A DNA stretch of 57,640 nt from an uncultured Collinsella sp. (GTDB lineage Bacteria; Actinomycetota; Coriobacteriia; Coriobacteriales; Coriobacteriaceae): NCBI GenBank assembly GCA_902495155.1, contig CABUWD010000001.1, positions 1-57,640 on the forward strand. The letters run 5' to 3'. This document shows, in pieces, positions 31,330-40,227 of this stretch (positions are counted from its first letter, which is position 1; each line of letters starts with the position of its first letter). The position numbers were made by a program, and so were the translations under genes. Below the pieces are notes generated by a model that was not told the DNA's origin, searched no databases, and worked only from the letters and a program-made list of their open reading frames with translations.

Positions 31330-32517
31330 TTAGTCAAGCAAAAGCAATCGTTTATAGACATCGAGGCCTTTGAGTAGGATTTCCTCGTCGAAGAGCATGC
31401 TATCGGTATGCAGAGCGCTTGTGGCATAGGCGGGGCAGCCATCCGAATCACTTGGGTTGTCTTGGCCCTCTGGCATACCCGTGCCCAGCAGGAAAAACAC
31501 GCCCGGCAAATGGCGCTGATAGAACGCGAAATCCTCGGCAATTAACAGCGGCTCCTCCATAAGCTGCAGCCCGGGCAAGGCAGGCGCGACGCTGGCAAAT
31601 AGCTCGGGGTCGTTGTCGACCGGCGGATAGCCCTCGGCAAAGTCGAGATCGTACGTGCAGCCCGTTGCAGCGCAGGCATCGTCCAGCACGCGGCGCACGC
31701 CCTCGCGTGCCCGGTCGAACATGTCGTCTGTAAACACACGCAGGCTGCCGGCAACATGGGCCTCCCCCGCCACAGCATTGCAGACGGTGCCTGCCTGCAG
31801 CAGGCCGAACTTGCCAATGCAGGGCTCATCGGCACCCAGCTCATCCATCAGTTCGCGCTCGGCAACCAAGAACTTGGCAGCCGCCAGCGCCGCATCGTGC
31901 GACTCCTCGACCGGAACGCCATAGGTCTTAGCAATATGGATGCTCGTCCCGTGAATATGAATGTGTGTCTCACTCGAACGCGCCAGCAACGGACCGGAGC
32001 AGCTCGCCAACGTGCCGGCGGGCAGATCGGGCCACACATGGAAGCCAAAAATGCGGTCGGCCCCATAGCGCTCGAACACACCGCTCTCGCATACCGTCTT
32101 GGCACCACCGGTCGTTTCCTCGGCCGGCTGGAACACAAAGAGAACATTGCGCCTAATGGCGCCCGGATGCTCGCGAATCGTAAGGTCGACATACGTCGCG
32201 GCGGCAAGCGCCATGGCCATGTGTCCGTCATGTCCGCAAGCGTGCATCTTGCCGGGATGGGTTGAGGCAAAGGCCGCTCCCGTCGCTTCCGCGATGGGCA
32301 GCGCATCCATATCGGCGCGAATCGCCGTGGCATGCGCGGCATCAACGCCGGCGTCGAAGAAAGCACAGACGCAGCTGGGGCACGGATGGGTCACTTCGCA
32401 GGTGAGCGGTGCCAGCACGCCCTCGATATAGGTAATGGTTTGCGGAAGATCGAAATCGAGCTCCGGAATGCGATGGAGATCGCGGCGATAGCGACGGAGT
32501 TCTTGGAGCTCGGTCAT
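31330..32517 (-). CDS. M20D-family amidohydrolase, candidate N-acetyl-DAP deacetylase
   Basis: This 395-aa metallopeptidase-fold enzyme removes an acyl group from an amino acid or diaminopimelate. The di-metal motifs are visible: RADMDALPIAE near residue 72, GKMHACGHDGHMAMA near 95 and FQPAEETTGGA near 135. The usual GGHA substrate motif appears altered (IHGTSIHIAKT). M20D members include N-acetyl-LL-DAP deacetylase, and the divergent operon contains dapH, which makes N-acetyl-DAP precursors, so that role is the best guess; hippurate or IAA-amino acid hydrolysis are alternatives. I chose the ATG at 32517 (AAAGGA upstream); a frame running 92 codons further has no family similarity. Confidence 0.85.
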   Translation of the reverse strand: MTELQELRRYRRDLHRIPELDFDLPQTITYIEGVLAPLTCEVTHPCPSCVCAFFDAGVDAAHATAIRADMDALPIAEATGAAFASTHPGKMHACGHDGHMAMALAAATYVDLTIREHPGAIRRNVLFVFQPAEETTGGAKTVCESGVFERYGADRIFGFHVWPDLPAGTLASCSGPLLARSSETHIHIHGTSIHIAKTYGVPVEESHDAALAAAKFLVAERELMDELGADEPCIGKFGLLQAGTVCNAVAGEAHVAGSLRVFTDDMFDRAREGVRRVLDDACAATGCTYDLDFAEGYPPVDNDPELFASVAPALPGLQLMEEPLLIAEDFAFYQRHLPGVFFLLGTGMPEGQDNPSDSDGCPAYATSALHTDSMLFDEEILLKGLDVYKRLLLLD

Positions 32518-32654
32518 AAAGGATCCTTTCATGGGGCATATCCATTCACACAATATTGTGATGCAGAATTGTGACGCCCTTGTTTCTAGCATATCCCTGC
32601 ATTTTTTAAACGTTATATACGAATACTCTTGTTTGGTAAAGTGCAACGTGGTAG

Positions 32655-32883
32655 GGTCGTTACCACTTGATAGAGGCGCGGGCACGAAGAACCGCGGGCG
32701 AGCCGGCAGGCTTTGACCCCGTGGGGAGGCGAAACCCGCCGAACTGGGCTTTTCGGGCACGAACAACCTGGTGGGCCTGTGGGAAACACCCACAGGACTG
32801 TCTGCAGCAATGCGGGAGCGCTATCCGGACATTGGGTCCACGCTATGCGGATTCGATGCGCAGATGGCGCCGTCTGGATAGCG
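32655..32883 (+). ncRNA. lysine riboswitch (L box) with RBS-blocking stem
   Basis: The conserved L-box landmarks are in order: AGAGGCGCG (32672-32680), AAGA, CGAGCC, TGACCCC, GGGGAGGCGAAACC and GCCGAAC, a CCTGTGGG/CCCACAGG hairpin (32776-32783 with 32789-32796) and GACTGTC (to 32802). A short P1 can form between GATAG and CTGTC. Downstream, CGCTATCCGGAC (32819-32830) pairs with GTCTGGATAGCG (32872-32883), touching the GAGG ribosome binding site of lysA; no T-rich terminator is seen, so translational control is likely. It stands ahead of lysA-dapA, dapB and dapH. Confidence 0.88.
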
Positions 32884-32896
32884 AGGTTTACGGGAC

Positions 32897-35206
32897 ATGG
32901 CATTGACCCCCAACGAGGCATATGCGGCCAAGCAGCCGTTTGTGGACAAGGAGACACTCGAGCATATCGTCGAGCAGTTCCCCACGCCGTTTCATCTATA
33001 CGACGAGGCTGGCATCCGCCGCAACATGCAAGAAGTGCGCGACGCCTTTGCGTGGAACCCAGGCTTTAAGGAATACTTTGCCGTCAAGGCCAACCCCAAC
33101 CCGGCGCTCATCTCCATTCTCAACGAATACGGCTGCGGCTGCGACTGCTCGAGCTATACCGAGCTCATGATCGCCCGCTCGCTGGGTATCACGGGACACG
33201 ACATCATGTTCTCGTCCAACGATACGCCGGCTGCCGACTTTGAGCTCGCCGACAAGCTGGGTGCCATCGTCAACTTTGACGACATCAGCCACATCGAGTT
33301 CTTTGAGCGTGTTGCGGGACCCATCCCCAAAACGGTCAGCTGCCGCTTTAATCCAGGCGGCCTGTTCCAGCTCTCCAACGGCATCATGGACAACCCAGGC
33401 GACTCCAAATATGGCATGACCACCGAGCAGCTCTTCGAGGCCTTCCGCATGCTCAAAGCCAAGGGCGCCGAGGACTTTGGCATCCACGCATTCCTTGCCA
33501 GCAACACCGTCACCAACGACTACTACCCCGAGCTCGCGCGTATCCTCTTTGAGCTTGCCGTACGCCTGGAGCGCGAGACCGGCGCACACGTCGCCTTCAT
33601 CAATCTGTCCGGCGGCGTCGGCATCCCCTACCTGCCCGAGCAGCAGGCCAACGACATTCGCGCCATCGGCGAGGGAGTACACGCGGCATACGACGAGATC
33701 CTGGTTCCCGCCGGCATGGGCGATGTGGCCATCTGCACTGAGATGGGCCGCTTTATGATGGGCCCCTACGGCTGTCTGGTCACCAAGGCTATCCACGAGA
33801 AGCAGATCTACAAGGACTATATCGGTGTCGATGCAAGCGCCGTCGATTTGATTCGCCCTGCCATGTATGGCGCCTACCACCACATTACGGTGATGGGTCA
33901 GCCGGGCGGCGCCGACAAGGCCACGGCGCCCGTCACGAACACCTATGACATCACGGGCAATCTGTGCGAGAACAACGATAAGTTCGCCATCGACCGCGAG
34001 CTGCCGCATATCGACATGGGTGACCTGCTTGTAATCCACGATACCGGTGCGCATGGCTACTCCATGGGCTACAACTACAACGGACGTCTGCGCTCCGCCG
34101 AGGTCCTGCTGCGCCCCGATGGCGCGGCCGACCTCATCCGCCGCGCCGAGCGCCCGGGCGATTACTTTTCCACGCTCGACGTGCTGCCGTGCGGCCGAGA
34201 GCTGCTGGCCAAGTCGCGCGCCGAAAGCGCCCGCCGTCGCGCCCAAGACGAGCGCCTGGCAGTCGCAGCTCAATGGAACAAACGCATCCAGATCGCGGAG
34301 GCGAAGGAGAAGAACATGGACATCCGCAATCTCGAGGGCTCAATCGTCGCCCTGGTTACGCCGTTTAAAAAGGACGGCAGTGTCGACTTTGACGCGCTCG
34401 AGCGCCTTATCGATTTCCACTTGCAAAATAGCACCGACGCCATTCTCACCCTGGGCACCACCGGCGAGAGCGCCACGATGACCGATGACGAGGACAACTC
34501 CGTCGTCGCCGCCGTGGTCAAGCATGTTGCAGGACGCGTCCCCGTCATCGCCGGCTCAGGCTCCAACTCCACGCAGACCATGCTCACCAAGTCGCTTACT
34601 TACCAGGGCTTGGGAGCCGACGGCCTGCTGCTCATTACCCCCTACTACAACAAGTCCAACGAAGAGGGTATCTATCAGCACTTTAAGACCGTCGCCGATG
34701 CCGTTGACATCCCCTGCATCCTGTACAACATCCCCGGCCGCTGCGGCTGCGGTATCAGCGAGCGCAACGTAGAGCGCCTAGCCGCGCACCCCAACATCAT
34801 GGGCATCAAGGAGGCCTCGGGCAACGTCGCCTACGCGGCCAAGATCGCCCACCTGCTGTCCGACGATTTCCGCATGTACTCGGGCGAGGATGCACTCACA
34901 GTGCCGCTCATGAGCCTGGGCGCTTCGGGCACCATCAGCGTGTGGGCCGACGTGCAGCCGCAGCTTGTACACGACATGTGCCGCGCTTATCTGGACGGCG
35001 ACGTAGCGCGCGCCCGCGATATCCAGATTGCCGGCCAGCCGCTCATCAACGCCCTCTTTAGCGAGGTCAACCCCATCCCCGTCAAGGAAGCGCTCGCCCA
35101 GATGGGCATGATCGAGGCAAACTACCGTATGCCGCTGTGCCCCATGGCAGACGACACGCGAGCCGCACTTACCGATGCTCTGAAGGGAGCTGGTCTACTT
35201 GATTAA
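32897..35206 (+). CDS. lysA-dapA: fused diaminopimelate decarboxylase - dihydrodipicolinate synthase
   Basis: One open frame of 769 codons joins LysA (about 1-440) to DapA (474-769). LysA, PLP-dependent, makes lysine from meso-DAP: YFAVKANPNP holds the PLP lysine near 62, INLSGGVGIPYL the glycine loop, CTEMGR the phosphate site and HDTGAHGYSMGY the C-terminal active-site part. DapA condenses pyruvate and aspartate semialdehyde: LGTTGESATMT, ITPYYNKSNEEG, YNIPGRCG and MGIKEASGN with the Schiff-base lysine near 636. The linker is charged. Codon 474 is an ATG with GAAGGAG six bases upstream, so free DapA may also be made. First and last lysine-pathway steps are thus in one chain, behind a lysine riboswitch. 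Confidence 0.93.
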   Translation: MALTPNEAYAAKQPFVDKETLEHIVEQFPTPFHLYDEAGIRRNMQEVRDAFAWNPGFKEYFAVKANPNPALISILNEYGCGCDCSSYTELMIARSLGITGHDIMFSSNDTPAADFELADKLGAIVNFDDISHIEFFERVAGPIPKTVSCRFNPGGLFQLSNGIMDNPGDSKYGMTTEQLFEAFRMLKAKGAEDFGIHAFLASNTVTNDYYPELARILFELAVRLERETGAHVAFINLSGGVGIPYLPEQQANDIRAIGEGVHAAYDEILVPAGMGDVAICTEMGRFMMGPYGCLVTKAIHEKQIYKDYIGVDASAVDLIRPAMYGAYHHITVMGQPGGADKATAPVTNTYDITGNLCENNDKFAIDRELPHIDMGDLLVIHDTGAHGYSMGYNYNGRLRSAEVLLRPDGAADLIRRAERPGDYFSTLDVLPCGRELLAKSRAESARRRAQDERLAVAAQWNKRIQIAEAKEKNMDIRNLEGSIVALVTPFKKDGSVDFDALERLIDFHLQNSTDAILTLGTTGESATMTDDEDNSVVAAVVKHVAGRVPVIAGSGSNSTQTMLTKSLTYQGLGADGLLLITPYYNKSNEEGIYQHFKTVADAVDIPCILYNIPGRCGCGISERNVERLAAHPNIMGIKEASGNVAYAAKIAHLLSDDFRMYSGEDALTVPLMSLGASGTISVWADVQPQLVHDMCRAYLDGDVARARDIQIAGQPLINALFSEVNPIPVKEALAQMGMIEANYRMPLCPMADDTRAALTDALKGAGLLD

Positions 35207-35939
35207 GACCGTCATTATGGGAACGGGCCGCATGGGCTCGCTCATCCGCACTACCGCCGAAGGCATTGTCGACGCCGCCGGGCAGCCCGTTTTTGATATC
35301 GTGGCCCAGATTGGCTTCGATTTGAGCGAGCTCGAGAACGCACCGGCTGCCGACGTCATCATCGACTTCTCGAACGTCGCGACCTTCGACGCCGTCGTCG
35401 CCTATGTCGAGCGCACGGGCGCGGCGTTGGTCTCAGGCACCACAGGCTACACCCCCGAGCAGATGGACCGCCTGCGTGAGCTGGGCCAGAACACCCGCGT
35501 TATGCACTCGGGCAATTACTCCATCGGTATCGCAGCCCTGCGCCATCTGGTAGCGCAGGCTACACGCGAGCTGCCCGGCTTTGACTGCGAAATCGTCGAG
35601 ACGCACCACAACCAAAAGGTCGACGCCCCCAGCGGCACTGCCAAGCTACTGCTCGACGCCGTCGTCGAAGCCGAGCCCGAGGCAGGCTACCACCCCGTCT
35701 ATGGCCGCGAGGGCATGTGCGGAGCACGCGATCCCAAGGAAATCGGTATGCACTCGCTGCGCGGCGGCACCGTCGCCGGCGTGCACGAGGTGAGCTTCTT
35801 TGGCCAGGACGAGGAGGTCACGCTCACCCACCGCGCCACGAGCCGTCAGATCTTTGTCAACGGCGCCTTGGCAGCCGCGCAGAAGCTCGTCACCCGCGAA
35901 CCCGGCTTCTATACGTTCGACAAGGTCATGTTTGCCTAA
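35199..35939 (+). CDS. dapB: 4-hydroxy-tetrahydrodipicolinate reductase
   Basis: DapB reduces the DapA product with NAD(P)H. The 246-aa protein starts with the Rossmann motif KTVIMGTGRMGSLI, has SGTTGYTPEQMDRL near residue 80 and the active-site ETHHNQKVDAPSGTAKLL near 130. The start is a TTG at 35199 that overlaps the dapA stop by eight bases, with GGGAG upstream, pointing to translational coupling. Length and motifs are normal; the DapA domain that feeds it is in the protein encoded just upstream. Confidence 0.95.
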   Translation: MIKTVIMGTGRMGSLIRTTAEGIVDAAGQPVFDIVAQIGFDLSELENAPAADVIIDFSNVATFDAVVAYVERTGAALVSGTTGYTPEQMDRLRELGQNTRVMHSGNYSIGIAALRHLVAQATRELPGFDCEIVETHHNQKVDAPSGTAKLLLDAVVEAEPEAGYHPVYGREGMCGARDPKEIGMHSLRGGTVAGVHEVSFFGQDEEVTLTHRATSRQIFVNGALAAAQKLVTREPGFYTFDKVMFA

Positions 35940-35978
35940 CCAGGTATCAACCGAATCCACCCAAAGGAGAGATAGCAA

Positions 35979-36698
35979 ATGAGCAACGCAGCCGAGATGG
36001 ATGCACAGGAGATTATCAACTACATCGCCACCGCGCCCAAAAAGACGCCCGTCAAGCTGTACGTGCGCGAGAAGCCGGGCATGAAGGTTGCCTGGGGCGA
36101 CGCACATGTCTACGGCGGCCGTCGCGGCAAGACCGTCTTTGGCGACTGGGACGAGCTCAAGACCATCCTGGACGCCAATGCCGATTCCATCGATTACTAC
36201 GACGTTGAAAACGATTGCCGCAACTCCGCCGTGCCCATGCTCGACCTTAAGGGCATCAACGCCCGCATCGAGCCGGGCGCGATCATCCGCGACCGCGTCG
36301 AGATTGGCGACCGTGCCGTCATCATGATGGGCGCCATCATCAACATCGGCTCCGTTATCGGCGAGGGTTCCATGATCGATATGGGCGCCGTGCTGGGCGG
36401 CCGCGCCACCGTGGGCAAGAACTGCCATATCGGCGCCGGCACCGTGCTGGCAGGCGTTGTGGAGCCCGCCAGCGCCACGCCCGTCATCATCGAGGACGAT
36501 GTCATGATCGGCGCCAACGCCGTGGTTCTGGAGGGCGTGCACGTAGGCAAGGGCGCTGTCGTTGCCGCCGGCGCCGTGTGCGTCGAGGACGTCCCCGCCG
36601 GTGCCGTCGTGGCCGGTGTCCCCGCCCGCGTCATCAAGATGCGCGACGAGAAGACCGACAGCAAAACCGGCCTGGAAGAGGGCTTACGTCAACTTTAA
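35979..36698 (+). CDS. dapH: tetrahydrodipicolinate N-acetyltransferase
   Basis: This 239-aa left-handed beta-helix enzyme acetylates tetrahydrodipicolinate using acetyl-CoA, opening the acetylase branch to DAP. The N-terminal domain (to about 85) is followed by hexapeptide repeats, for example IEPGAIIRDRVEIGDRAVIMMGAVI-like turns, and a C-terminal DVPAGAVVAGVPARVIK. The length and the NCHIGAGTVLAGVVEPASA segment fit the Firmicutes-type DapH rather than succinylating DapD. AAAGGAGA precedes the ATG. It ends the riboswitch-controlled operon. The next steps need an aminotransferase and a deacetylase; candidates in the window are at 40373-41536 and 31330-32517. Confidence 0.95.
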   Translation: MSNAAEMDAQEIINYIATAPKKTPVKLYVREKPGMKVAWGDAHVYGGRRGKTVFGDWDELKTILDANADSIDYYDVENDCRNSAVPMLDLKGINARIEPGAIIRDRVEIGDRAVIMMGAIINIGSVIGEGSMIDMGAVLGGRATVGKNCHIGAGTVLAGVVEPASATPVIIEDDVMIGANAVVLEGVHVGKGAVVAAGAVCVEDVPAGAVVAGVPARVIKMRDEKTDSKTGLEEGLRQL

Positions 36699-36703
36699 TA
36701 GTT

Positions 36704-36728
36704 ACGCGGTTTTGACAAACCGCGTTTT
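36704..36728 (+). terminator. terminator of the lysine operon
   Basis: ACGCGGTTT (36704-36712) pairs with AAACCGCGT (36717-36725), followed by TTT. The same GTTACGCGGTTT hairpin ends the structured repeats at 14566 and 46418. A second hairpin, ACAAAGG.. with ..CCTTTGT (about 36772-36811) followed by TTT, lies 45 bases further and also faces the next, convergent gene. Confidence 0.8.
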
Positions 36729-36830
36729 CACTGACGTATGCTCAACCTGCGGGGCAATTCAGCCCCAAGCAACAAAGGCCGAAGTCCCGAAGGGCTTCGA
36801 CCTTTGTTTTTCAGCAGCGTCCAGCGCAGC

Positions 36831-37835
36831 TTATCGATTCTCAATTGACCCGATATTTTTGAGCTCGATGGAAATGAGGCCGTTGGGCTCGTTGACGAAC
36901 TCAATGTACTCGGAGTTCGAACCCATCTCGGCCGGGAAGCTGATCTCGATACCCGTGTCGGTACGGATCTTGTGATTGCGCACGGCCGCGCGTTCGACCT
37001 GCTTGCGCTCCACGGGCACACGCTCAGGCACCTTCTCCTCGGTCAGTGCCGCGCGCACGCTCTCCTTGATGACCGGCTCGTCCTCAAAGACCTCGTCGAC
37101 GATATCCCAAGGCGGCAGTTCCTCGTCATCCTCGACCTTCTCGGCAACAGCAGCCTTAACCTTGGCGAGCGCTACGGCCGTATTGGCACCGTGCTCCTCG
37201 GCGACTTCCTCGACCACACGCGTCACGGTGTCGATGACCTCCTTGCCCGATACGCCCGTGTCGCACTGCAGCAGGCCATCGGGGATAAGCATACGGTCCT
37301 CGCCGGCGATCTTGCGTTTCTTGTCCACATAGCCGATCTCCATGGTGCTTGCACGCACGATTGCATAGCTCGGCACCTTTTGCGAAGGGTTCGGCAGAAT
37401 GGCGTAGTGGCGCGCAATGTCGTTGCGCACCTCGCCCTCTTCGCGACCTACCTCGTGCATAAAAGCCTGCTTGGAGCCCAGCAGCATCACGGCAAACCAG
37501 CGGGCATCCTCATCGTCATCAAAGTCCGCCACAAGCACGTCAGTGGACTCGGCTTTCTCGGCCTTGGTAAGTTCGGAAGAGATGAACTCCGCAATCTGCT
37601 GAGACAGGTCCACGAACTCACGCTCACCAAAGAAATAGCCCTTGAGCTCGCCGCCGAATGCGGAGTTCTCGGCAAACGTGGCGCGTTTATTGTCGGCCGA
37701 GGTGCGTGCGCGGCGCAGATGCGTGGTCACGAAGTTGCGCACGGTACGGCTCTCGATATCGAGCTCGCGCTGGCTCATGACGTTGACGGCAGAGTCAAAG
37801 TCCAGGATATGCAGAATCGCGTGATTGATTTTCAT
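36831..37835 (-). CDS. nucleoid-associated protein, NdpA/YejK-like
   Basis: This 334-aa protein resembles the NdpA/YejK family (Pfam nucleoid-associated protein). The N-terminal half fits best: INHAILHILDFDSAV, LRRARTSADNKRATF and SQQIAEFISSELTKAEKAESTDVLVADFDDDEDARWFAVMLL-type sequence, with the acidic strand near residue 105. The C-terminal domain (from about 225) has KVERK-rich basic stretches and a final beta region. DNA binding is inferred from the family. I chose the ATG at 37835 because the first ATG of the frame lies too close to its upstream GGA. The ends are marked by bidirectional hairpins. Confidence 0.8.
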   Translation of the reverse strand: MKINHAILHILDFDSAVNVMSQRELDIESRTVRNFVTTHLRRARTSADNKRATFAENSAFGGELKGYFFGEREFVDLSQQIAEFISSELTKAEKAESTDVLVADFDDDEDARWFAVMLLGSKQAFMHEVGREEGEVRNDIARHYAILPNPSQKVPSYAIVRASTMEIGYVDKKRKIAGEDRMLIPDGLLQCDTGVSGKEVIDTVTRVVEEVAEEHGANTAVALAKVKAAVAEKVEDDEELPPWDIVDEVFEDEPVIKESVRAALTEEKVPERVPVERKQVERAAVRNHKIRTDTGIEISFPAEMGSNSEYIEFVNEPNGLISIELKNIGSIENR

Positions 37836-37909
37836 ATACGGCATTCCGTTCTAGATCGATTTCGGCACGAATCAGTATAGCGGTCGAGCCCGCCCCAGGC
37901 GCTTCGAAG

Positions 37910-37943
37910 ATTGGTGCATCGGGGACAGGTTGCTTGCACCAAT
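37910..37943. repeat. dispersed GGGACAGGTT hairpin repeat, copy 2
   Basis: ATTGGTGCA (37910-37918) and TGCACCAAT (37935-37943) form a perfect 9-bp stem. The loop TCGGGGACAGGTTGCT resembles the loop at 39131-39147. The hairpin ends two bases from the Mbeg1-like gene stop and may serve as its terminator. Confidence 0.65.
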
Positions 37944-37945
37944 GG

Positions 37946-39106
37946 TTAGCGCAGGAGCTCGGACTGCCAAGCCTCGAGCTGTTCTGCCAAACTCTTGCCG
38001 GCAGCGGGCACGTCGATCTGGGGTCGTTTGGGCAGCAGCGCACACTTAAGAATCGCAACGATGGTCTGCGAGACAAAGCGTCGTGTATCCTCGTCAAAGC
38101 CTTGCGCAGCCTGGAGCATCACGGGCAGGCTCTCGCGCAGATTCCCAGCGATATCCGCAAACCGCTCAGCACCCGTAGCCTCAAACACGGAGAACAACGC
38201 ATCTACAAAACGCTCGCGTTCGCTAGGCGACACTGCAAGCAGCATCTCACGAATGGAACCATCAACGTATCGAGCACCGGCAGACAGGCGCTCACAGTAC
38301 ACGAAGTCGTGACCATCAACCACCCAGCTAAAGGGATTGTGCTGCAGCAGGCTGAACTCGGTGCTCTCAACGATGGCATAGTCCTCCTGTGTCTCGAACA
38401 TCATGCCAAAGATCGACGACCGAGGTAGCGTCTTGTCGATTCGACCGGAAAGATCGGCAAAGGCGTTGCCGTTCAGAAACTCCTCGACGAAGCCCGGGCC
38501 ATCATGGGAATACGCCCGTTCGATTCGTTCACGGGCAACATCGGAGCACATCGCTGCACCGTACACCGCAAGGTTTCCACCCTTGGAATGACCCCCGCAC
38601 AAAAGCGGCCCGCCAATCGCATCCGCCGCCTCGTCCACATAACGTGCCGCGGATTCCTGGGCCGGCACAGGACACCGGAACGCCATGTTAAAGTCTTCTT
38701 TCCAGCCCACAATCGTACTATCGGTCCCCCGGAAGGAAAGATAACTAAACCCCGCCGGAAACCGGAACGCCATGGCTGCAAACTGCTCCGTCGCCACCAT
38801 ATCGCTCACAGCACGATAGCCGCAAACGTGCACGCCACGGTAGCGAGGACTTGCTGCCACGGCCTCCAACAAGGCCCTGCTCCCCTCTGGATCCCACAAG
38901 TCGTCAATCATGTCCCGATAGCACTCGGCACGCAGCAGCTCGCGTACGTCTAGGCCCTGCCAGTTCGTCAGCTCCGCCATATCACCCGGCAAACGCAAAT
39001 AGGACAACCACGCAAAGACCAGGCTGTCCACCGCGCAGAACGGCCGCTCCTCAAACGGATCAAACGCCGTCTGAGCATAGGTCAAAAAATTAGGCGAATC
39101 CGACAT
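37946..39106 (-). CDS. Mbeg1-like alpha/beta hydrolase (DUF2974)
   Basis: This 386-aa protein has the DUF2974/Mbeg1-like arrangement common in Firmicutes and gut Actinobacteria: an N-terminal DSLVFAWLSYLRL segment, then an alpha/beta-hydrolase core with YLSFRGTDSTIVGWKEDFNMAF near residue 125 and the nucleophile Ser in LLCGGHSKGGNLAVYGA near 170. A likely acid or His partner lies in YSHDGPGF and DGHDFVYC. A lipase or esterase activity is inferred; no signal peptide is seen. Hairpins of one repeat family flank both ends of the gene, at 37910 and 39124. Confidence 0.85.
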   Translation of the reverse strand: MSDSPNFLTYAQTAFDPFEERPFCAVDSLVFAWLSYLRLPGDMAELTNWQGLDVRELLRAECYRDMIDDLWDPEGSRALLEAVAASPRYRGVHVCGYRAVSDMVATEQFAAMAFRFPAGFSYLSFRGTDSTIVGWKEDFNMAFRCPVPAQESAARYVDEAADAIGGPLLCGGHSKGGNLAVYGAAMCSDVARERIERAYSHDGPGFVEEFLNGNAFADLSGRIDKTLPRSSIFGMMFETQEDYAIVESTEFSLLQHNPFSWVVDGHDFVYCERLSAGARYVDGSIREMLLAVSPSERERFVDALFSVFEATGAERFADIAGNLRESLPVMLQAAQGFDEDTRRFVSQTIVAILKCALLPKRPQIDVPAAGKSLAEQLEAWQSELLR

Positions 39107-39123
39107 GGCCCTCCCATCAACTA

Positions 39124-39153
39124 TGGTGCATTGGAGTCAGGTTACTTTGCACC
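39124..39153. repeat. dispersed GGGACAGGTT-type hairpin repeat, copy 3
   Basis: TGGTGCA (39124-39130) pairs with TGCACCA (39148-39154), loop TTGGAGTCAGGTTACTT, close to the copy at 37910. It overlaps the A run of the neighbouring ldh terminator and lies 18 bases upstream of the Mbeg1-like start. Confidence 0.6.
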
Positions 39154-39187
39154 AAAAAGGCGCCCGGGCCGTGTGGACCCGGACGCC
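39154..39187 (-). terminator. terminator of ldh
   Basis: GGCGTCCGGG/CCCGGGCGCC stem on the minus strand (39187-39159) with one mismatch, followed by TTTTT. Confidence 0.88.
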
Positions 39188-39220
39188 TTCATTGTAGCTT
39201 TTCGCTCTAGCGAGCTTGAT

Positions 39221-40171
39221 TTAGCAGGAGAAGTCGACGCTGTCGATGATGTCCTTGAGGGCCTTGGCGGAGACGGTGAGCTCATGCTGCTCGTCGTCGT
39301 TCAGCGGCACGGGGACGCGGCAGACAACGCCGTCGCGGCCAACGACGGTCGGCATGGAGATGGCAAGATCGGACAGGCCATACTCGCCCACCATGAGCGA
39401 GGAGACAGGCAGAACGGTCTGCTCATCGCGCATAACGGCGGTGCAGATGCGCTTGACGGCCATGGCGACACCATAGTAGGTGGCGTGCTTCTTCTCGATG
39501 ATGGTGTAGGCGGAGTTCTTGACGTCCTCGGCGATGCGCTTCTCGGCAGCCTCATGCTCCAAGTGGCCGTGAAGCTCACAGAAGGTGTTCAGCGGAACGC
39601 CGGCAACCTGAGCGCTGGACCAAGCGACAAACTCGGAGTCGCCGTGCTCGCCCATGACATAGGCCTGGACATCGCGCGGGTCAACCTCGACGTGGGCACC
39701 AAGCATCTGCTGCAGACGGCCAGTGTCGAGCACGGTGCCGGAGCCGATAACATGGCCCTCGGGCAGGCCGGACATCTTGATGGCAGCATAGGTCAGAACA
39801 TCAACCGGGTTGGAGACGATGAGCAGAATGCCGTCGAAGCCGGACTTCTTAATCTCGGGGATAATGGACTTAAAGATGCTGACGTTCTTGTTGACCAGGT
39901 CCAGGCGGGTCTCACCTGGCTTCTGGGCAGCGCCAGCGGTGACAACGATCATGGCGGCGTCGGCGACATCGGAATAATCGCCGGCGTAGATCTTCATCGG
40001 CTCGGCAAACGTCATGCCGTGCGCGATATCCAGGGCCTCACCCTCGGCACGGTTTTTGTCCACGTCAATGAGGACCATCTCGGAGAACAGACCGCTCTGC
40101 ATCAGAGCGAACGCCGAAGACGAACCGACGAAACCGCAGCCGACAATAGCGACCTTCTTCTCGTTAACCAT
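39221..40171 (-). CDS. ldh: L-lactate dehydrogenase
   Basis: L-LDH reduces pyruvate to L-lactate with NADH, recycling reducing power in fermentation. The 316-aa protein has the Rossmann GCGFVGSSSAFAL, the substrate loop VTAGAAQKPGETRLDL, where the Gln before KPGETR marks a lactate rather than malate enzyme, SNPVDVLTY, and the catalytic His in GEHGDSEF near residue 178. I chose the ATG at 40171 with GGGAG seven bases upstream. It has its own terminator and is separated from the upstream aminotransferase gene by another hairpin, so it is probably monocistronic. Confidence 0.96.
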   Translation of the reverse strand: MVNEKKVAIVGCGFVGSSSAFALMQSGLFSEMVLIDVDKNRAEGEALDIAHGMTFAEPMKIYAGDYSDVADAAMIVVTAGAAQKPGETRLDLVNKNVSIFKSIIPEIKKSGFDGILLIVSNPVDVLTYAAIKMSGLPEGHVIGSGTVLDTGRLQQMLGAHVEVDPRDVQAYVMGEHGDSEFVAWSSAQVAGVPLNTFCELHGHLEHEAAEKRIAEDVKNSAYTIIEKKHATYYGVAMAVKRICTAVMRDEQTVLPVSSLMVGEYGLSDLAISMPTVVGRDGVVCRVPVPLNDDEQHELTVSAKALKDIIDSVDFSC

Positions 40172-40198
40172 TAGAAACTCCCATCTCTCTCCACAAAC

Positions 40199-40227
40199 AA
40201 GCCGCCCGGGAACGACCCGAGCGGCTT
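40199..40227 (-). terminator. terminator of the aminotransferase gene
   Basis: AAGCCGC (40199-40205) pairs with GCGGCTT (40221-40227), inner CCGGG/CCCG pairs; on the minus strand it is followed by GTTTGT, a weak T run. Confidence 0.6.
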
